Shown in pieces: positions 45,949 to 57,481 of a stretch of 64,000 bases of DNA (positions are counted from its first letter, which is position 1; each line of letters begins with the position of its first letter). The notes under the pieces are model-generated. The model had not been told where the DNA came from, made no database searches, and saw only the letters and a list, made by a program, of their open reading frames with translations. Made by a program: the position numbers and the translations under genes. The DNA comes from JAUXFS01 sp050329575 (GTDB taxonomy: Bacteria; Pseudomonadota; Alphaproteobacteria; Rhodospirillales; Defluviicoccaceae): positions 1-64,000 of the forward strand of contig JBHJOP010000042.1 of assembly GCA_050329575.1 (NCBI GenBank), read 5' to 3'.

Positions 45949-46578
45949 TCACGCCGCCTGCGCCGGGATCTCCGCCGGGACCCTCAGCACCGGTCCGGTG
46001 AGGCCGGTGTGCCGGCGGACGTTCGCCAACCCGTCCTCGGTGACGTGCAGCCGCCCGGCGACGACCGGAAAACCGCCCAGCCGCTGCGGCTCGCCGAGCA
46101 GATCGACGGCGCAGCCGGGCCGGACGAGGACGGTGTTGATGATATGCCGGTGCGAGACGTGGAGGAAGGCCGCGATGCCGTGGCGAAGGCCGTACTCGAG
46201 GCAGCCGCAGACGAGTTCGCCGAGAATGCGCTGCTTGGCCGCCGCATCGAGGTCGCGGTCGACGCCGAACCGGGTGAGTTCCCAGACGTCGTCACGCGAC
46301 GGCAGCTTGCCGTCGGCGATCAGCTGCGGCCACAGCTTCTCGATCATGTAGGGGAAGGTCGTCGGGATCAGCCGGGCGACGCCGCGCGCGCGCCGCGCCT
46401 CGTCGCGCCACAGGAGATAGACCGCCGCCGGCGTGTCGAACTGGTCCCACTCCATCTGCCGGAAACAGGGGACGTCGTAGTTCTGTCGCTCGACGAACAG
46501 CCGATAGCGGAGCCGGTACATCGAGGGCAGGGCGTCACCGAGCAGATGGGCGGTCTCGAACGTGATGGCGTCGATCAT
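45949..46578 (-). CDS. luxI: acyl-homoserine-lactone synthase (LuxI family)
   Basis: This 209-residue autoinducer synthase makes N-acyl-homoserine lactone from SAM and an acyl-ACP or acyl-CoA. With ATG 46578 as residue 1, conserved positions fall at the LuxI numbers: R24 and F28 (RYRLFV), D45 and D48 (EWDQFD), R69 (VARLIPT), E100 and R103 (WELTRF). The usual W34 is Tyr here. AGGGGG six bases ahead supports this start over the two upstream ATGs. The acyl specificity is not predictable. Confidence 0.9.
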   Translation of the reverse strand: MIDAITFETAHLLGDALPSMYRLRYRLFVERQNYDVPCFRQMEWDQFDTPAAVYLLWRDEARRARGVARLIPTTFPYMIEKLWPQLIADGKLPSRDDVWELTRFGVDRDLDAAAKQRILGELVCGCLEYGLRHGIAAFLHVSHRHIINTVLVRPGCAVDLLGEPQRLGGFPVVAGRLHVTEDGLANVRRHTGLTGPVLRVPAEIPAQAA

Positions 46579-46902
46579 GTGCATCCCCCTGGATCTAATG
46601 TTCGTGTTTTGTTCCACACAAGGGCCAAAAATAACCCGTTTGGGCTATACGGGCCGCTTCGACACGGTGGAAAGGCAACGTCCCGATACAGTCCACCGCA
46701 ACCCTAACCGCCCGTGTCAATGAGAACAAATAAAGAACATTATTCCGGCTGTCAACTCCTTTCGAAACCGGCCGCTGCGAGCGGCGGCGCCGGACATCGG
46801 CGCAAGCGGGAGGCATGGCAACGACGGCGGGCGATTCGCCGGCCGCCGCTGGTCACCCGTGATTGCGACGAGGAGGCGGGAACGTGGGCGCTTCGCCTGC
46901 GT
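46579..46902 (-). promoter_or_regulatory. luxI promoter region
   Basis: These 324 bases between the RTX stop and luxI hold no supported gene but contain a good minus-strand promoter: TTGACA (reverse of 46750-46755), a 17-bp spacer, and TATTTG (reverse of 46727-46732). Transcription would start near 46720, leaving a leader of about 140 bases. No canonical lux box was recognised. Confidence 0.5.
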
Positions 46903-47946
46903 TCAGGCGAGACCGTCCCAGTCAAGGGGCGGGCAGTCGCGGCTGAAATGGGCGGCGTTGGCCGCTTCGGGATCGACGTCGTCGGCGATCCAATGTCCGG
47001 AATCGCCGACGTCGAGCAGGATGATGAACTGGCCGTTGGTCAGCCCGATGAGCACGTCGGGAACGAGGTTGGCGAAGTTGTCGTAGAAACCGATCTCGAC
47101 CTTGGCGACGCCGAAGAACGGCGCGATCTGACCATCGAGGCAGATGATGTCGCCGAGTTCCCAGTCCGTGATCACGTCGTAGTCGAAGTTGCCCTGGACC
47201 TCGTGCTGGCGGAACACGAAGGTGTCCTCGCCGGCGCCGCCGGTGAGCGTGTCGCTGCCGCCGCCGCCCGCGAGGACGTCGTTGCCGGCGCCACCGGACA
47301 GCGTGTCGGTGCCCTTGCCGCCGTCGAGAATGTCGTCGCCGTCACCGCCGTCGAGCCGGTCGGCGCCGTCGCCGCCGAGCAGGGTGTCGTTGCCGGTGCC
47401 GCCTGCGAGGACATCGGCCCCGCCGCCGCCGCTCAGGAAGTCGTTGCCGTGGCCACCGGTCAGCGTGTCGTTGCCGCGCCCGCCATGGAGGGTGTCGTCG
47501 CCGTCGCCGCCGTCCATCAGGTCGTGGCCGCCGCCGCCGTACAGGAGGTCGTTGCCGGCGCCGCCGTAGAGGGTGTCGTGGCCGGCGTTGCCGTGGAGGG
47601 TGTCGTCGCCGTCGCCGCCGTCGATCACGTCGCGACCGCGCTGGCCGAAGAGGAGATCGTTGCCGTCGCCACCCGAGATGAAATCGTTGCCGCGCCCGCC
47701 CCGGATGGTGTCGTCGCCGGCGTCGCCGAACAGGAGGTCGTCGCCCTCCTCGCCGTAGATCTTGTCGTTGCCGTCACCGCCGGAGATGTAGTCGCTGTCG
47801 TCACCGCCCCAGATGAGGTCGTTGCCGCCGAAGCCGTAGATGATGTCGGCGCCGCCGTCGCCCCACATCGGCTCGCCCTGGTCGGTGCCGAACATCTCGT
47901 CGGGATTCTCGGTGCCGAAATAAGGTGGCTTGGTGATTCGTGCCAT
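46903..47946 (-). CDS. RTX (hemolysin-type calcium-binding repeat) protein
   Basis: This 347-residue acidic protein is built largely of GGxGxDxLx nonapeptides (about 20 between residues 25 and 250), which fold into a calcium-binding beta roll. The C-terminal segment GGAGEDTFVFRQHE and DYDVITDWELGDIICLDG is the typical ending of type-I-secreted RTX proteins. There is no N-terminal signal peptide, as expected. No catalytic domain is present, so it may be a surface or matrix protein. No type I secretion genes are in the window. Repeat DNA is itself imperfectly tandem. Confidence 0.88.
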   Translation of the reverse strand: MARITKPPYFGTENPDEMFGTDQGEPMWGDGGADIIYGFGGNDLIWGGDDSDYISGGDGNDKIYGEEGDDLLFGDAGDDTIRGGRGNDFISGGDGNDLLFGQRGRDVIDGGDGDDTLHGNAGHDTLYGGAGNDLLYGGGGHDLMDGGDGDDTLHGGRGNDTLTGGHGNDFLSGGGGADVLAGGTGNDTLLGGDGADRLDGGDGDDILDGGKGTDTLSGGAGNDVLAGGGGSDTLTGGAGEDTFVFRQHEVQGNFDYDVITDWELGDIICLDGQIAPFFGVAKVEIGFYDNFANLVPDVLIGLTNGQFIILLDVGDSGHWIADDVDPEAANAAHFSRDCPPLDWDGLA

Positions 47947-48175
47947 GGGTCCCATTCAGCGGTTCGAGCGGGCTCGAACAGCCGCTTTCATCGAGGGTGA
48001 TCCATAAGGCCGACAACCACGTTTGGCTGCGTCCCGCGACCGAGAGCCCGATCATATCGGACAGGGCACAGAATTTCTACCTTAATTTGAGTACAATTGG
48101 CCAGGACAACAACTTATAATATGCGCAGGAGTCAGCGCTACACCGGTGTCGGCCCACCGTCGCCGCCTCGCAGCG
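47947..48175. promoter_or_regulatory. AT-rich region upstream of the RTX gene
   Basis: These 229 bases separate the RTX start from the stop of the next minus gene. Positions 48070-48125 are unusually AT-rich for this genome and include TATAAT on the plus strand at 48117-48122, though no plus-strand gene follows. The RTX promoter probably lies here on the minus strand. Confidence 0.4.
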
Positions 48176-49513
48176 TCAACTTTTGCGGGAGAACGCGGCG
48201 TCGTCACCCGCGAACGGGGACGGGTCGGCGCTCGTCCGTCGCCGCAGCGAGGCCCGGGGTCGATGGTCCCCGGCCGCGGCGGCGCGGTTGACGCGAAGCT
48301 GACCCGGACCGCCGATCAGTCGGCCGACCATCGCCGCCTGGCGGTTGACCCCCAGCTTGAGGAAGATCTGCTTCAGATAGGCCCGAACCGTGTGCACGCT
48401 GACACTGACCCGGGTGGCGATCTCGTCGGGGCTGTGACCCCGGCAGAGGAGCAGGGCGATCTCGGACTCGACGCGGGTGAGCCCGTAGAGGTCCCGGATC
48501 CATTCGGCGCAGGGGGCGACCAGTCGATCCGGATCGGAAAGGAACACGCCCACCAGCGCCCGCTTGCGGTCGCTCGCGACGGTCGGGTCGCTCACCCGGG
48601 TGAAGATCGCCTGCAACGGCGCGCCGTCGCCGGAGCGGCCGATCGACACCGCCTTGGTGTGCGCCCCGGGCCGGGTCGGATCGGATCCCGACAACTCGCT
48701 GACGATCTCGCGCAGTCGCGCCTGCTCGCGCGGCAGACTGGCCGTGAGATGACCGCGATCGATGGCGAGCCCGTTGCCGGCGCGGGCGATCTCGGCCGCC
48801 GTTCGGTTCATGCCGATGATCCGGCTGCGGTCGTCGACGAGGACGATCCCGGGTGCCAGATGGTCGAGCAGGGTCCAGGTGTCGGCGGCGCGGGCGGTGA
48901 GGGTACGGATCAGGTGCTCGAGGCGGAACACCGACGCGAAGGCGGGGAGGACGGCACTCAGCCGGACCGCGTCGTCGGCCGCGAACGGATCCCGCCCGGC
49001 GGCGCGGGCGAGCACGAGATAAACGACGGTGTCGCCCTGTCGGTCGAGAACGCCGAACATCTGGGGCCCCAGCCCCTGCGGCTTCAGCCATCGCAGCCAG
49101 TAGTCGGACCGCAGCGCCTCCGCATCGGGGACGATCTGCCGGCCGACCAGCGCGGTGCCGGGCTTGCGGAAGCAGGGTTCCTTGCGAAGCCAGGGATTGC
49201 CGGCGGCCTCGCCCTCGGCATAGCGGGCGACAAAGCCGTCGGCGATGCCGACCGATCGCACCAGCCGGCCGGTTCCGGTGTCGTAGTGGTGGGAGGCGAT
49301 GGCGCACGCGGCGGCCGCGAACGCCTCGCGCAGCCGGTCCAGCACGGCCGGCCAGCGGTCGGGTTCGGTGACGACGGCATTCAGGCTGCCGACGAGGGTG
49401 ATGAGCGTGTGGTCGACCGCAGACGGCACCAAGGAACTCCTGTTCGGCTGGGCGATCATTCGGCAGGCGAGATCTCGGACTCCGCGCCGCGACCCCGGAC
49501 GGACATCGGTCAT
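48176..49513 (-). CDS. LuxR-type regulator with PAS-like sensor region
   Basis: This 445-residue protein has an N-terminal sensor part with GAF/PAS-like sequence (LLDHLAPGIVLVDDRSRIIGMNRTA, a typical PAS entry around residue 225) and a C-terminal GerE HTH (LTRVESEIALLLCRGHSPDEIA, recognition helix SVHTVRAYLKQIF). It lacks an acyl-homoserine-lactone domain, so it probably senses another cue. The start may be ATG 49513 or MIAQ at 49459; neither has a strong ribosome site. It is upstream of the RTX gene on the same strand. Confidence 0.85.
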   Translation of the reverse strand: MTDVRPGSRRGVRDLACRMIAQPNRSSLVPSAVDHTLITLVGSLNAVVTEPDRWPAVLDRLREAFAAAACAIASHHYDTGTGRLVRSVGIADGFVARYAEGEAAGNPWLRKEPCFRKPGTALVGRQIVPDAEALRSDYWLRWLKPQGLGPQMFGVLDRQGDTVVYLVLARAAGRDPFAADDAVRLSAVLPAFASVFRLEHLIRTLTARAADTWTLLDHLAPGIVLVDDRSRIIGMNRTAAEIARAGNGLAIDRGHLTASLPREQARLREIVSELSGSDPTRPGAHTKAVSIGRSGDGAPLQAIFTRVSDPTVASDRKRALVGVFLSDPDRLVAPCAEWIRDLYGLTRVESEIALLLCRGHSPDEIATRVSVSVHTVRAYLKQIFLKLGVNRQAAMVGRLIGGPGQLRVNRAAAAGDHRPRASLRRRTSADPSPFAGDDAAFSRKS

Positions 49514-49672
49514 TGTGCGCCAACGCGGCGAGGGACGCTGTGCGCGCCGTCACTCCCCGCGCGATGATGCGACGACCGCCCGCTAAGCGCACGTTAACGG
49601 CGCGGCGGGCACAATGGCGGCGATGGTCACCCACCTCCCTCCTTCGCACCGGCGAACCGGCGGGCCTTCGTC

Positions 49673-49996
49673 GTGAGCGGGCCGTTGGTGCTGTTCGTGA
49701 TCGGGGCCGATCGCCCGGCCGTCCCGCCGGGAACCTCGGCGGAGGCGGCGCTGGAGACCCAGTTCGCCTATCACGTCGGCGAACTGGTTCGCGACTGCGA
49801 GCGCGAACAGCTGCCGCTGCTGGCATCGCTGCTGCTCGACGCGACGATGGTGGCTTTGGTCGCCGCCGGGGTGTCGAAAGGCGCCGCCCTGCGGTGGCTG
49901 GACAAGGTCGCCCCCGACGCCTACGACGTCGTCCGGCGGGTCGATCCGACGGCGGCGGCGGCCCCGACCGCCGACCGGTCGCCGTCGCGGCGCTGA
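49673..49996 (+). CDS. small hypothetical protein
   Basis: This 107-residue frame starts at GTG 49673 and encodes an Ala/Leu-rich, mostly helical protein (ALETQFAYHVGELVRDCE, LASLLLDATMVALVAAGVSK). I do not recognise a family; the central segment could be a weak membrane helix. It has a single Cys. It is convergent with the fasciclin gene 13 bases away. It is plausibly real but weakly supported. Confidence 0.5.
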   Translation: MSGPLVLFVIGADRPAVPPGTSAEAALETQFAYHVGELVRDCEREQLPLLASLLLDATMVALVAAGVSKGAALRWLDKVAPDAYDVVRRVDPTAAAAPTADRSPSRR

Positions 49997-50009
49997 CCGG
50001 GGCGCGCCG

Positions 50010-50525
50010 CTACTGCGGAGCGACCACCCGGTCGATCACATGGATGACACCGTTGCCGGCGGGAATGCCGGCCCGCAGCACCCGTCCGTAGTGGTCGACA
50101 TAGACGTTGTGCATGATCACCAGCAAGGTGATCGAGGACCCCTCGACGGTTTGCACCTGGAGCGGCCGCGCGTCGATCTTCTCCAGCGTCACGGTCCCCG
50201 GCACCACGTGCCGGGCGAGCAGCGCCGCCAGGGCGGCCCGGTTTTCCGGGGCCAGCAGCGCCGCCAGGCGGCCTCCGCCGTCCTCGTCGACGACCGCGAA
50301 CGCGGCATCGGTCGGGGCGAACAGGGTGAACGGGCCGGGCCCCCTGAGGGTGTGGTCGAGTCCGGTGGATGCGAGGGCGCGGAGCAGGGTGCCGAACCCG
50401 TCCATCCGCGACAGGGTGTCGACGATGTCGGTGGCGGCGTGGCTCCGGCCGGCGCCGGTGGCGGCGAGCGCGACCAGCAGCGCGACCGCGAACCGGTGGC
50501 GGACGATGCGAAGGGCGTTGACCAT
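50010..50525 (-). CDS. fasciclin-domain secreted protein
   Basis: This 171-residue protein has a cleavable signal peptide (VALLVALAATGAGRSHA, cleavage after SHA) and one fasciclin (FAS1) domain: FTLFAPTDAAF (H1), the central HHVV-like ARHVVPGTVT, and GVIHVIDRVVAP (H2). FAS1 domains mediate adhesion or matrix binding. It lies on the minus strand next to a G-rich repeat region. Confidence 0.87.
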   Translation of the reverse strand: MVNALRIVRHRFAVALLVALAATGAGRSHAATDIVDTLSRMDGFGTLLRALASTGLDHTLRGPGPFTLFAPTDAAFAVVDEDGGGRLAALLAPENRAALAALLARHVVPGTVTLEKIDARPLQVQTVEGSSITLLVIMHNVYVDHYGRVLRAGIPAGNGVIHVIDRVVAPQ

Positions 50526-51002
50526 GGCGTTGAGTCCCGACCGGAGGGCGCGCCGACGGCCGCCGGCGCGCGGCGACCTGTGTCACCGATTCCGGAGGCG
50601 GAGTCAACGACCGCCGAGACCGGGCGAGACCGGGCGAGGCCGGGCGAGGCCGGGCGAGGCCGGGCGAGGCCGGCCACCGCCGTCGGCGACCGCGGGCCGG
50701 CGGGGGAAAAAGATCAAAACAAGATCAAAAAGCGAGAACAACCAGAAAAATCACCCGTTTGAGGGGGAATCGGGGTCGGTTGCTGGCGATTCCGGTTGCG
50801 GTCCCGGTCGCGGTCCCGGCCGCCGCCGAGGCGCCACACGTCGCCGGCGTCGGTGGTTACAACCCGGGTCACAAATCCTTCAGAGCAATTTCACGCATGA
50901 CGCACGGCCGATCCCTATCCTGCCGTCGCGCTTGTCCGCACAACCGTCCGCGCCCCAAGGTCCCCTTCGGCGCGCGGGCCAACCACGGATCGGAAGGACG
51001 CG
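50526..51002. other. intergenic stretch with GC-rich repeats
   Basis: This stretch holds no supported gene. It contains a 10-bp tandem repeat (50621-50670) and, at 50775-50825, a looser repeat built of GGTCCCGGTCGC-like units. CGGAAGGACGCG before 51003 provides the ExeM ribosome site. Confidence 0.55.
50621..50670 (+). repeat. 10-bp tandem repeat, five full units
   Basis: The unit is CGGGCGAGRC, repeated at 50621, 50631, 50641, 50651 and 50661, with a partial unit before. The run is nearly perfect, lies outside any gene and is prone to slippage. Confidence 0.8.
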
Positions 51003-54467
<3,465 letters not shown>

Positions 54468-54507
54468 GCGCCGGCGGGGGGCGCACCCGCGGCGGAGTGG
54501 GGCGAAA

Positions 54508-54702
54508 TGTCTACATTCCGCCTACGGACGCGGCCGTTTTGTCTACGTTCGTTGCGCCGCCGTGGCGGCCAAGGCGTTGCGTTCGAAGCAAACCCGTCGC
54601 CGAAAGCGGTTCGCGTCGGCATTTGTAGCCAAATGTCGTCCTTCTTTCTGGTCAAGCCGTTGATTTTCAACGATACTACGGGTTCGGGCCGGTAGACAAA
54701 AG
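54508..54702. repeat. direct and inverted TGTCTAC repeats
   Basis: TGTCTACATTC at 54508-54518 and TGTCTACGTTC at 54540-54550 are direct repeats. TTTTGTCTAC at 54537-54546 and GTAGACAAAA at 54693-54702 form a perfect 10-bp inverted repeat enclosing 146 bases. A fourth, looser copy (TTTGTAGCC) lies near 54620. The pattern resembles the ends of a small mobile element, but no transposase remains. Confidence 0.5.
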
Positions 54703-54713
54703 TCGTCACGAAT

Positions 54714-55118
54714 TCACGCCACCGCCTTGAATCGCCGCGCTATTTGCCGGAGACGAACGTCGTCGCCGGCCGCCGGCGGGGCGGCGAACGGGGCGTCGTC
54801 GGCGGTGCCGGTTTCGCGGAGCTTCGCCTGCAGGTCGACGGCGCGGGCGGCGGCGTGGAACTGGTGCTCGGCGATCGCCCGCCGGTAGACGGTCTCCAGC
54901 TTGCCGACCAGCACGGCGCCGTCGCGGCAGTGCAGCCTGGCGGCTTCGGCCTCGATCTCGGCGATGCGGCTCGCGATCCGCGGGTGGCGGAGCAGCCGGT
55001 AGCCGGCGCTGCGCGCCCATCGCGGCGCATAGCCGGCAGCCCGCGCGGCACTCGCCGCGCAGCCGAATTCGACGAAGCGGCGGCAGAACCGCTCCTGGCG
55101 GGCCTTCAGTCGGATCAT
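54714..55118 (-). CDS. orphan terminase small subunit-like protein
   Basis: This 134-residue protein follows the phage terminase small-subunit plan: LKARQERFCRRFVEFG, SAARAAGYAPRWARSAGYRLLRH (here split at the helix turn), then RIASRIAEIEAEAARL. The HTH recognises phage packaging sites in complete phages. No other phage gene is near, so it is probably a remnant or gene-transfer-agent-related. The ATG at 55118 follows GGAG; MFTGDPAM at 55139 is an alternative. Confidence 0.7.
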   Translation of the reverse strand: MIRLKARQERFCRRFVEFGCAASAARAAGYAPRWARSAGYRLLRHPRIASRIAEIEAEAARLHCRDGAVLVGKLETVYRRAIAEHQFHAAARAVDLQAKLRETGTADDAPFAAPPAAGDDVRLRQIARRFKAVA

Positions 55119-55378
55119 GGCGGGGTCTCCAGTGAACATGTTTTGTTTATTGTATATGCTTGCTTTCGGCGAAAACAAGGGATAAAGTTCCTATCATGAA
55201 CGCCCTGCCTGCGTCGGCAGGGACCGGGACGGCTGACAGGCGGAGAAGTGGTGGTTTCACGGCGGTCCTCGCGGCACGTCTCTCGAGGTCGACGGCGCGA
55301 CCGAGCAGCCGACGGTTGCGACAGGTGGGAGGCTCGCTTATAATATTACGTAACGCGTAACGAAAATTAGCAAGTCCG
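55119..55378. other. region between terminase remnant and higB
   Basis: No supported gene lies in these 260 bases. The higB promoter and operator occupy 55316-55360. Positions 55135-55200 are AT-rich, unlike the surrounding genome, consistent with a transferred segment. Confidence 0.5.
55316..55360 (+). promoter_or_regulatory. higBA promoter and overlapping operator
   Basis: TTGCGA at 55316-55321, a 17-bp spacer, and TATAAT at 55339-55344 form a near-consensus sigma-70 promoter, the best in this window. Immediately downstream, TTACG-TAACG-CGTAA (55346-55360) is a perfect inverted repeat, the usual kind of operator for HigA-type autorepression. The toxin start is only 19 bases beyond. Confidence 0.75.
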
Positions 55379-55714
55379 TTGGACATCGCCTTCCGGACCC
55401 GCAAGCTCGAGAAAACCTTCAACTCGGCCGAGGTGCTCCAGAAGGCATATGGGGTTCGGATGGCCAAGGCGATCATGATTCGCCTTGCCGTCCTGAAGGC
55501 GGCTCGCACCTTGGCCCTGGTGCCCACGACGCCGCCGGATCGGCGGCATCAGCTGCGAGGAGATCGGGACGAGCCGTTTGCCGTCGATCTCGTCCACCCG
55601 CACCGACTCGTTTTCGAAGCCAATCACGACCCGCTCCCCCGTAAGGACGATGGAGGGATCGATGTCGAACAGGTGAGCGCGATCACGATCATCGACGTGA
55701 TCGACTATCACTGA
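55379..55714 (+). CDS. higB: HigB-type toxin (RelE superfamily)
   Basis: This 111-residue ribosome-dependent RNase toxin begins LDIAFRTRKLEKTFNS, contains KAYGVRMAKAIMIRLAVLKAA and RHQLRGDRDEPFAVDLVHPHRLVFE, with the Arg/Lys cluster and the HRLVFE strand typical of HigB. The start is TTG at 55379, because an in-frame TAA lies 19 bases upstream and no ATG or GTG is available. It overlaps the antitoxin frame by one to a few bases (TGATG at 55712). Confidence 0.85.
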   Translation: MDIAFRTRKLEKTFNSAEVLQKAYGVRMAKAIMIRLAVLKAARTLALVPTTPPDRRHQLRGDRDEPFAVDLVHPHRLVFEANHDPLPRKDDGGIDVEQVSAITIIDVIDYH

Positions 55715-55728
55715 TGGAGGAGAGAGAC

Positions 55729-56847
55729 ATGGCGACAGCGACCAATCAGTTTCGGCCGGACGATGCGGTTCCGCCGGGATGGGTCCTCGAGGAGCGCCTG
55801 GAGGTGCAAGGCATCTCGCATGCCGAGTTCGCTCGGCGATGCGGCCGCTCTGCGAAGCTGATCAGTGAGATCATTGCCGGAAAGGCGCCCCTCGAGCCGG
55901 AGACGGCGCTTCAGTTCGAGAAGGTGCTTGGCGTGGATGCGAGCATCTGGCTTGGCATCGAGGCCGACTACCGGCTTCACCGGGCGAGGGAGACCGAAGC
56001 GGCGGATGCCGCCGGTTCCGGCGCATGGTTGAAAGACTTTCCGATCCAGGAACTCGTCAAGCGCGGTGTCATCCGTCGGCCGGAGTCCGACGCGGATGCC
56101 GTCTCCAAGCTGCTGTCGTTCTTTCGTGTCGGCTCCGTCGAGGCGTGGCGTCTCAAATATGGCTCGGCGAACGTGGCCTATCGGCACTCGCCGCGTTTCG
56201 GGAGTGATGAGGCCGCCCTGGCGACCTGGCTCCGCCTGGGGGAGATCGAGGCCGAGGGGCAGGAATGCAACGAGTATCAGGAGGGTCGCTTCAAGCAGGC
56301 GCTGAGAGACATCCGCGGCTCGACCCGTGCGCCGATCGAACAGGCGCTATCCCGCTCGCGGCAGCTCTGCAATCAGTCAGGCGTTGCACTGGCCCTGATC
56401 AAGCCGTTGCCGAAGACGGCCCTCAGTGGCGCCGCATGGTGGCTGTCTCCCAGGAAGGCGGTGATCCAGCTGAGTACCCGTCACAAGACGGACGATCATC
56501 TGTGGTTCAGCCTCTTCCACGAGGCGGCGCATCTTCTCCTGCACAGCAAGAGGGACGTCTTCGTCGAAGAGGGGAACGATGGCGAGTCGGACGTCGAGGC
56601 CGAGGCGAACGATTGGGCGTCGAACATGCTCGTGCCGCGCAGCCGGTGGGCGCGATTCGTCGCCGGCCGACCGCGCAGCGAGCGGGCGGTCCGCGCGTTC
56701 GCCGACGAGCAGGGAATTGCCCCCGGCGTCGTCGTCGGCATGCTCCAGCACGGTCGGCATCTTCCCTGGACGCACCTGAATGGTCTCAAGGTGCGCTACC
56801 GCTGGCCGGACGATCGAGGATCCGCGGCTCGCGTCGGCGGCGCCTGA
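55729..56847 (+). CDS. higA: HigA-type antitoxin fused to an ImmA/IrrE metallopeptidase domain
   Basis: This 372-residue protein has an N-terminal XRE HTH (about residues 25-80, RLEVQGISHAEFARRCGRS, SEIIAGKAPLEPETA) and a C-terminal ImmA/IrrE domain with the zinc motif HEAAHLLLH near residue 260. HTH-peptidase fusions occur as antitoxins of HigB-like toxins and in phage immunity switching. The ATG at 55729 has GGAGGAGAGA before it; ATG 55714 overlaps the toxin stop and is possible. It may be proteolytically self-regulating under stress (inference). Confidence 0.88.
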   Translation: MATATNQFRPDDAVPPGWVLEERLEVQGISHAEFARRCGRSAKLISEIIAGKAPLEPETALQFEKVLGVDASIWLGIEADYRLHRARETEAADAAGSGAWLKDFPIQELVKRGVIRRPESDADAVSKLLSFFRVGSVEAWRLKYGSANVAYRHSPRFGSDEAALATWLRLGEIEAEGQECNEYQEGRFKQALRDIRGSTRAPIEQALSRSRQLCNQSGVALALIKPLPKTALSGAAWWLSPRKAVIQLSTRHKTDDHLWFSLFHEAAHLLLHSKRDVFVEEGNDGESDVEAEANDWASNMLVPRSRWARFVAGRPRSERAVRAFADEQGIAPGVVVGMLQHGRHLPWTHLNGLKVRYRWPDDRGSAARVGGA

Positions 56848-57061
56848 GCGGCCATGGACGGGAGAAGGGAACGCACCCGGCGTCGCCGTTTCCCGCTTGC
56901 CGGGTTCTCGCCCCGGCGGCCCAGGCGCGGGCGACGGGGACCATTGTCGGCGGTGGCGCGGGTGTATATGATGTTGTTCTAATCTATGGGGCGGCGGTGC
57001 GCGGCCCGGGTCAGGACGCGGGCCGGGTCGCCCCGCGCATCGGATCGTTCAGGAGGACGAC

Positions 57062-57421
57062 ATGGAAAAGGACTACGCGGCAATCGTCACCCACCTCACG
57101 ACGGTGATGCGGGACATGCACAAGGGCATTCCCGCCACCATGAAGGGCTTCGCGGCCTGCGCCGACGCCGCCAAGGCGGCGGGCGCCCTCGACAGCAAAA
57201 CCAAGGAGCTGATGGCGACCGCGATCTCGATCGCGCTGCGCTGCGACGGCTGCATCGGCTTCCACGTCCGGGGCGCGGTCCGCCACGGCGCGAGCCGCGA
57301 GGAGATGATGGACACGATCGCCGTCGCGATCATGATGAACGGCGGACCGGCCACCGTCTACGGGGCGTATGCGCTCGAGGCCTACGACCAGTTCGCGGCC
57401 GCACGCCACGCCGCGGAATAG
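57062..57421 (+). CDS. AhpD-like carboxymuconolactone decarboxylase family protein
   Basis: This 119-residue helical protein has the AhpD-type redox motif CDGC (RCDGCIGFHVRGAV), with the following His. Such proteins act as peroxiredoxin-linked disulfide reductases or alkylhydroperoxidases. The C-terminus AIMMNGGPATVYGAYALEA is typical. No partner peroxidase is adjacent. The start follows AGGAGGACGAC. A long hairpin lies just after the stop. Confidence 0.9.
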   Translation: MEKDYAAIVTHLTTVMRDMHKGIPATMKGFAACADAAKAAGALDSKTKELMATAISIALRCDGCIGFHVRGAVRHGASREEMMDTIAVAIMMNGGPATVYGAYALEAYDQFAAARHAAE

Positions 57422-57424
57422 CAA

Positions 57425-57453
57425 GACCCCCGGAAGCGGTGCTTCCGGGGGTC
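57425..57453. terminator. 13-bp hairpin between convergent genes
   Basis: GACCCCCGGAAGC at 57425-57437, loop GGT, and its perfect complement at 57441-57453. There is no T-run. It sits between the convergent AhpD-like and Bax-inhibitor genes, so it probably blocks read-through in both directions. Confidence 0.7.
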
Positions 57454-57481
57454 GACGCGTTCGCCCGCGGGCGGGTGTCGT

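Noticed and set aside
47200..47900. Periodic DNA in the RTX gene as a CRISPR-like or tandem array
   Set aside because: The 27-base periodicity comes from coding for GGxGxDxLx nonapeptides; spacers are not unique and the frame stays open.
48089..48122. Plus-strand promoter with TTGAGT and TATAAT
   Set aside because: The spacer is 22 bp and no plus-strand gene follows; the AT-rich block more likely serves the RTX gene on the other strand.
55160..55360. 66-codon plus frame over the higB promoter
   Set aside because: It overlaps the consensus promoter and operator and has Arg/Ser-rich shadow-like composition.
55350..55362. GTAAC repeats before higB as a third copy of the shared promoter element
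   Set aside because: The period is 7 bp rather than 10, the flanks differ, and the sequence is better explained as an inverted-repeat operator.
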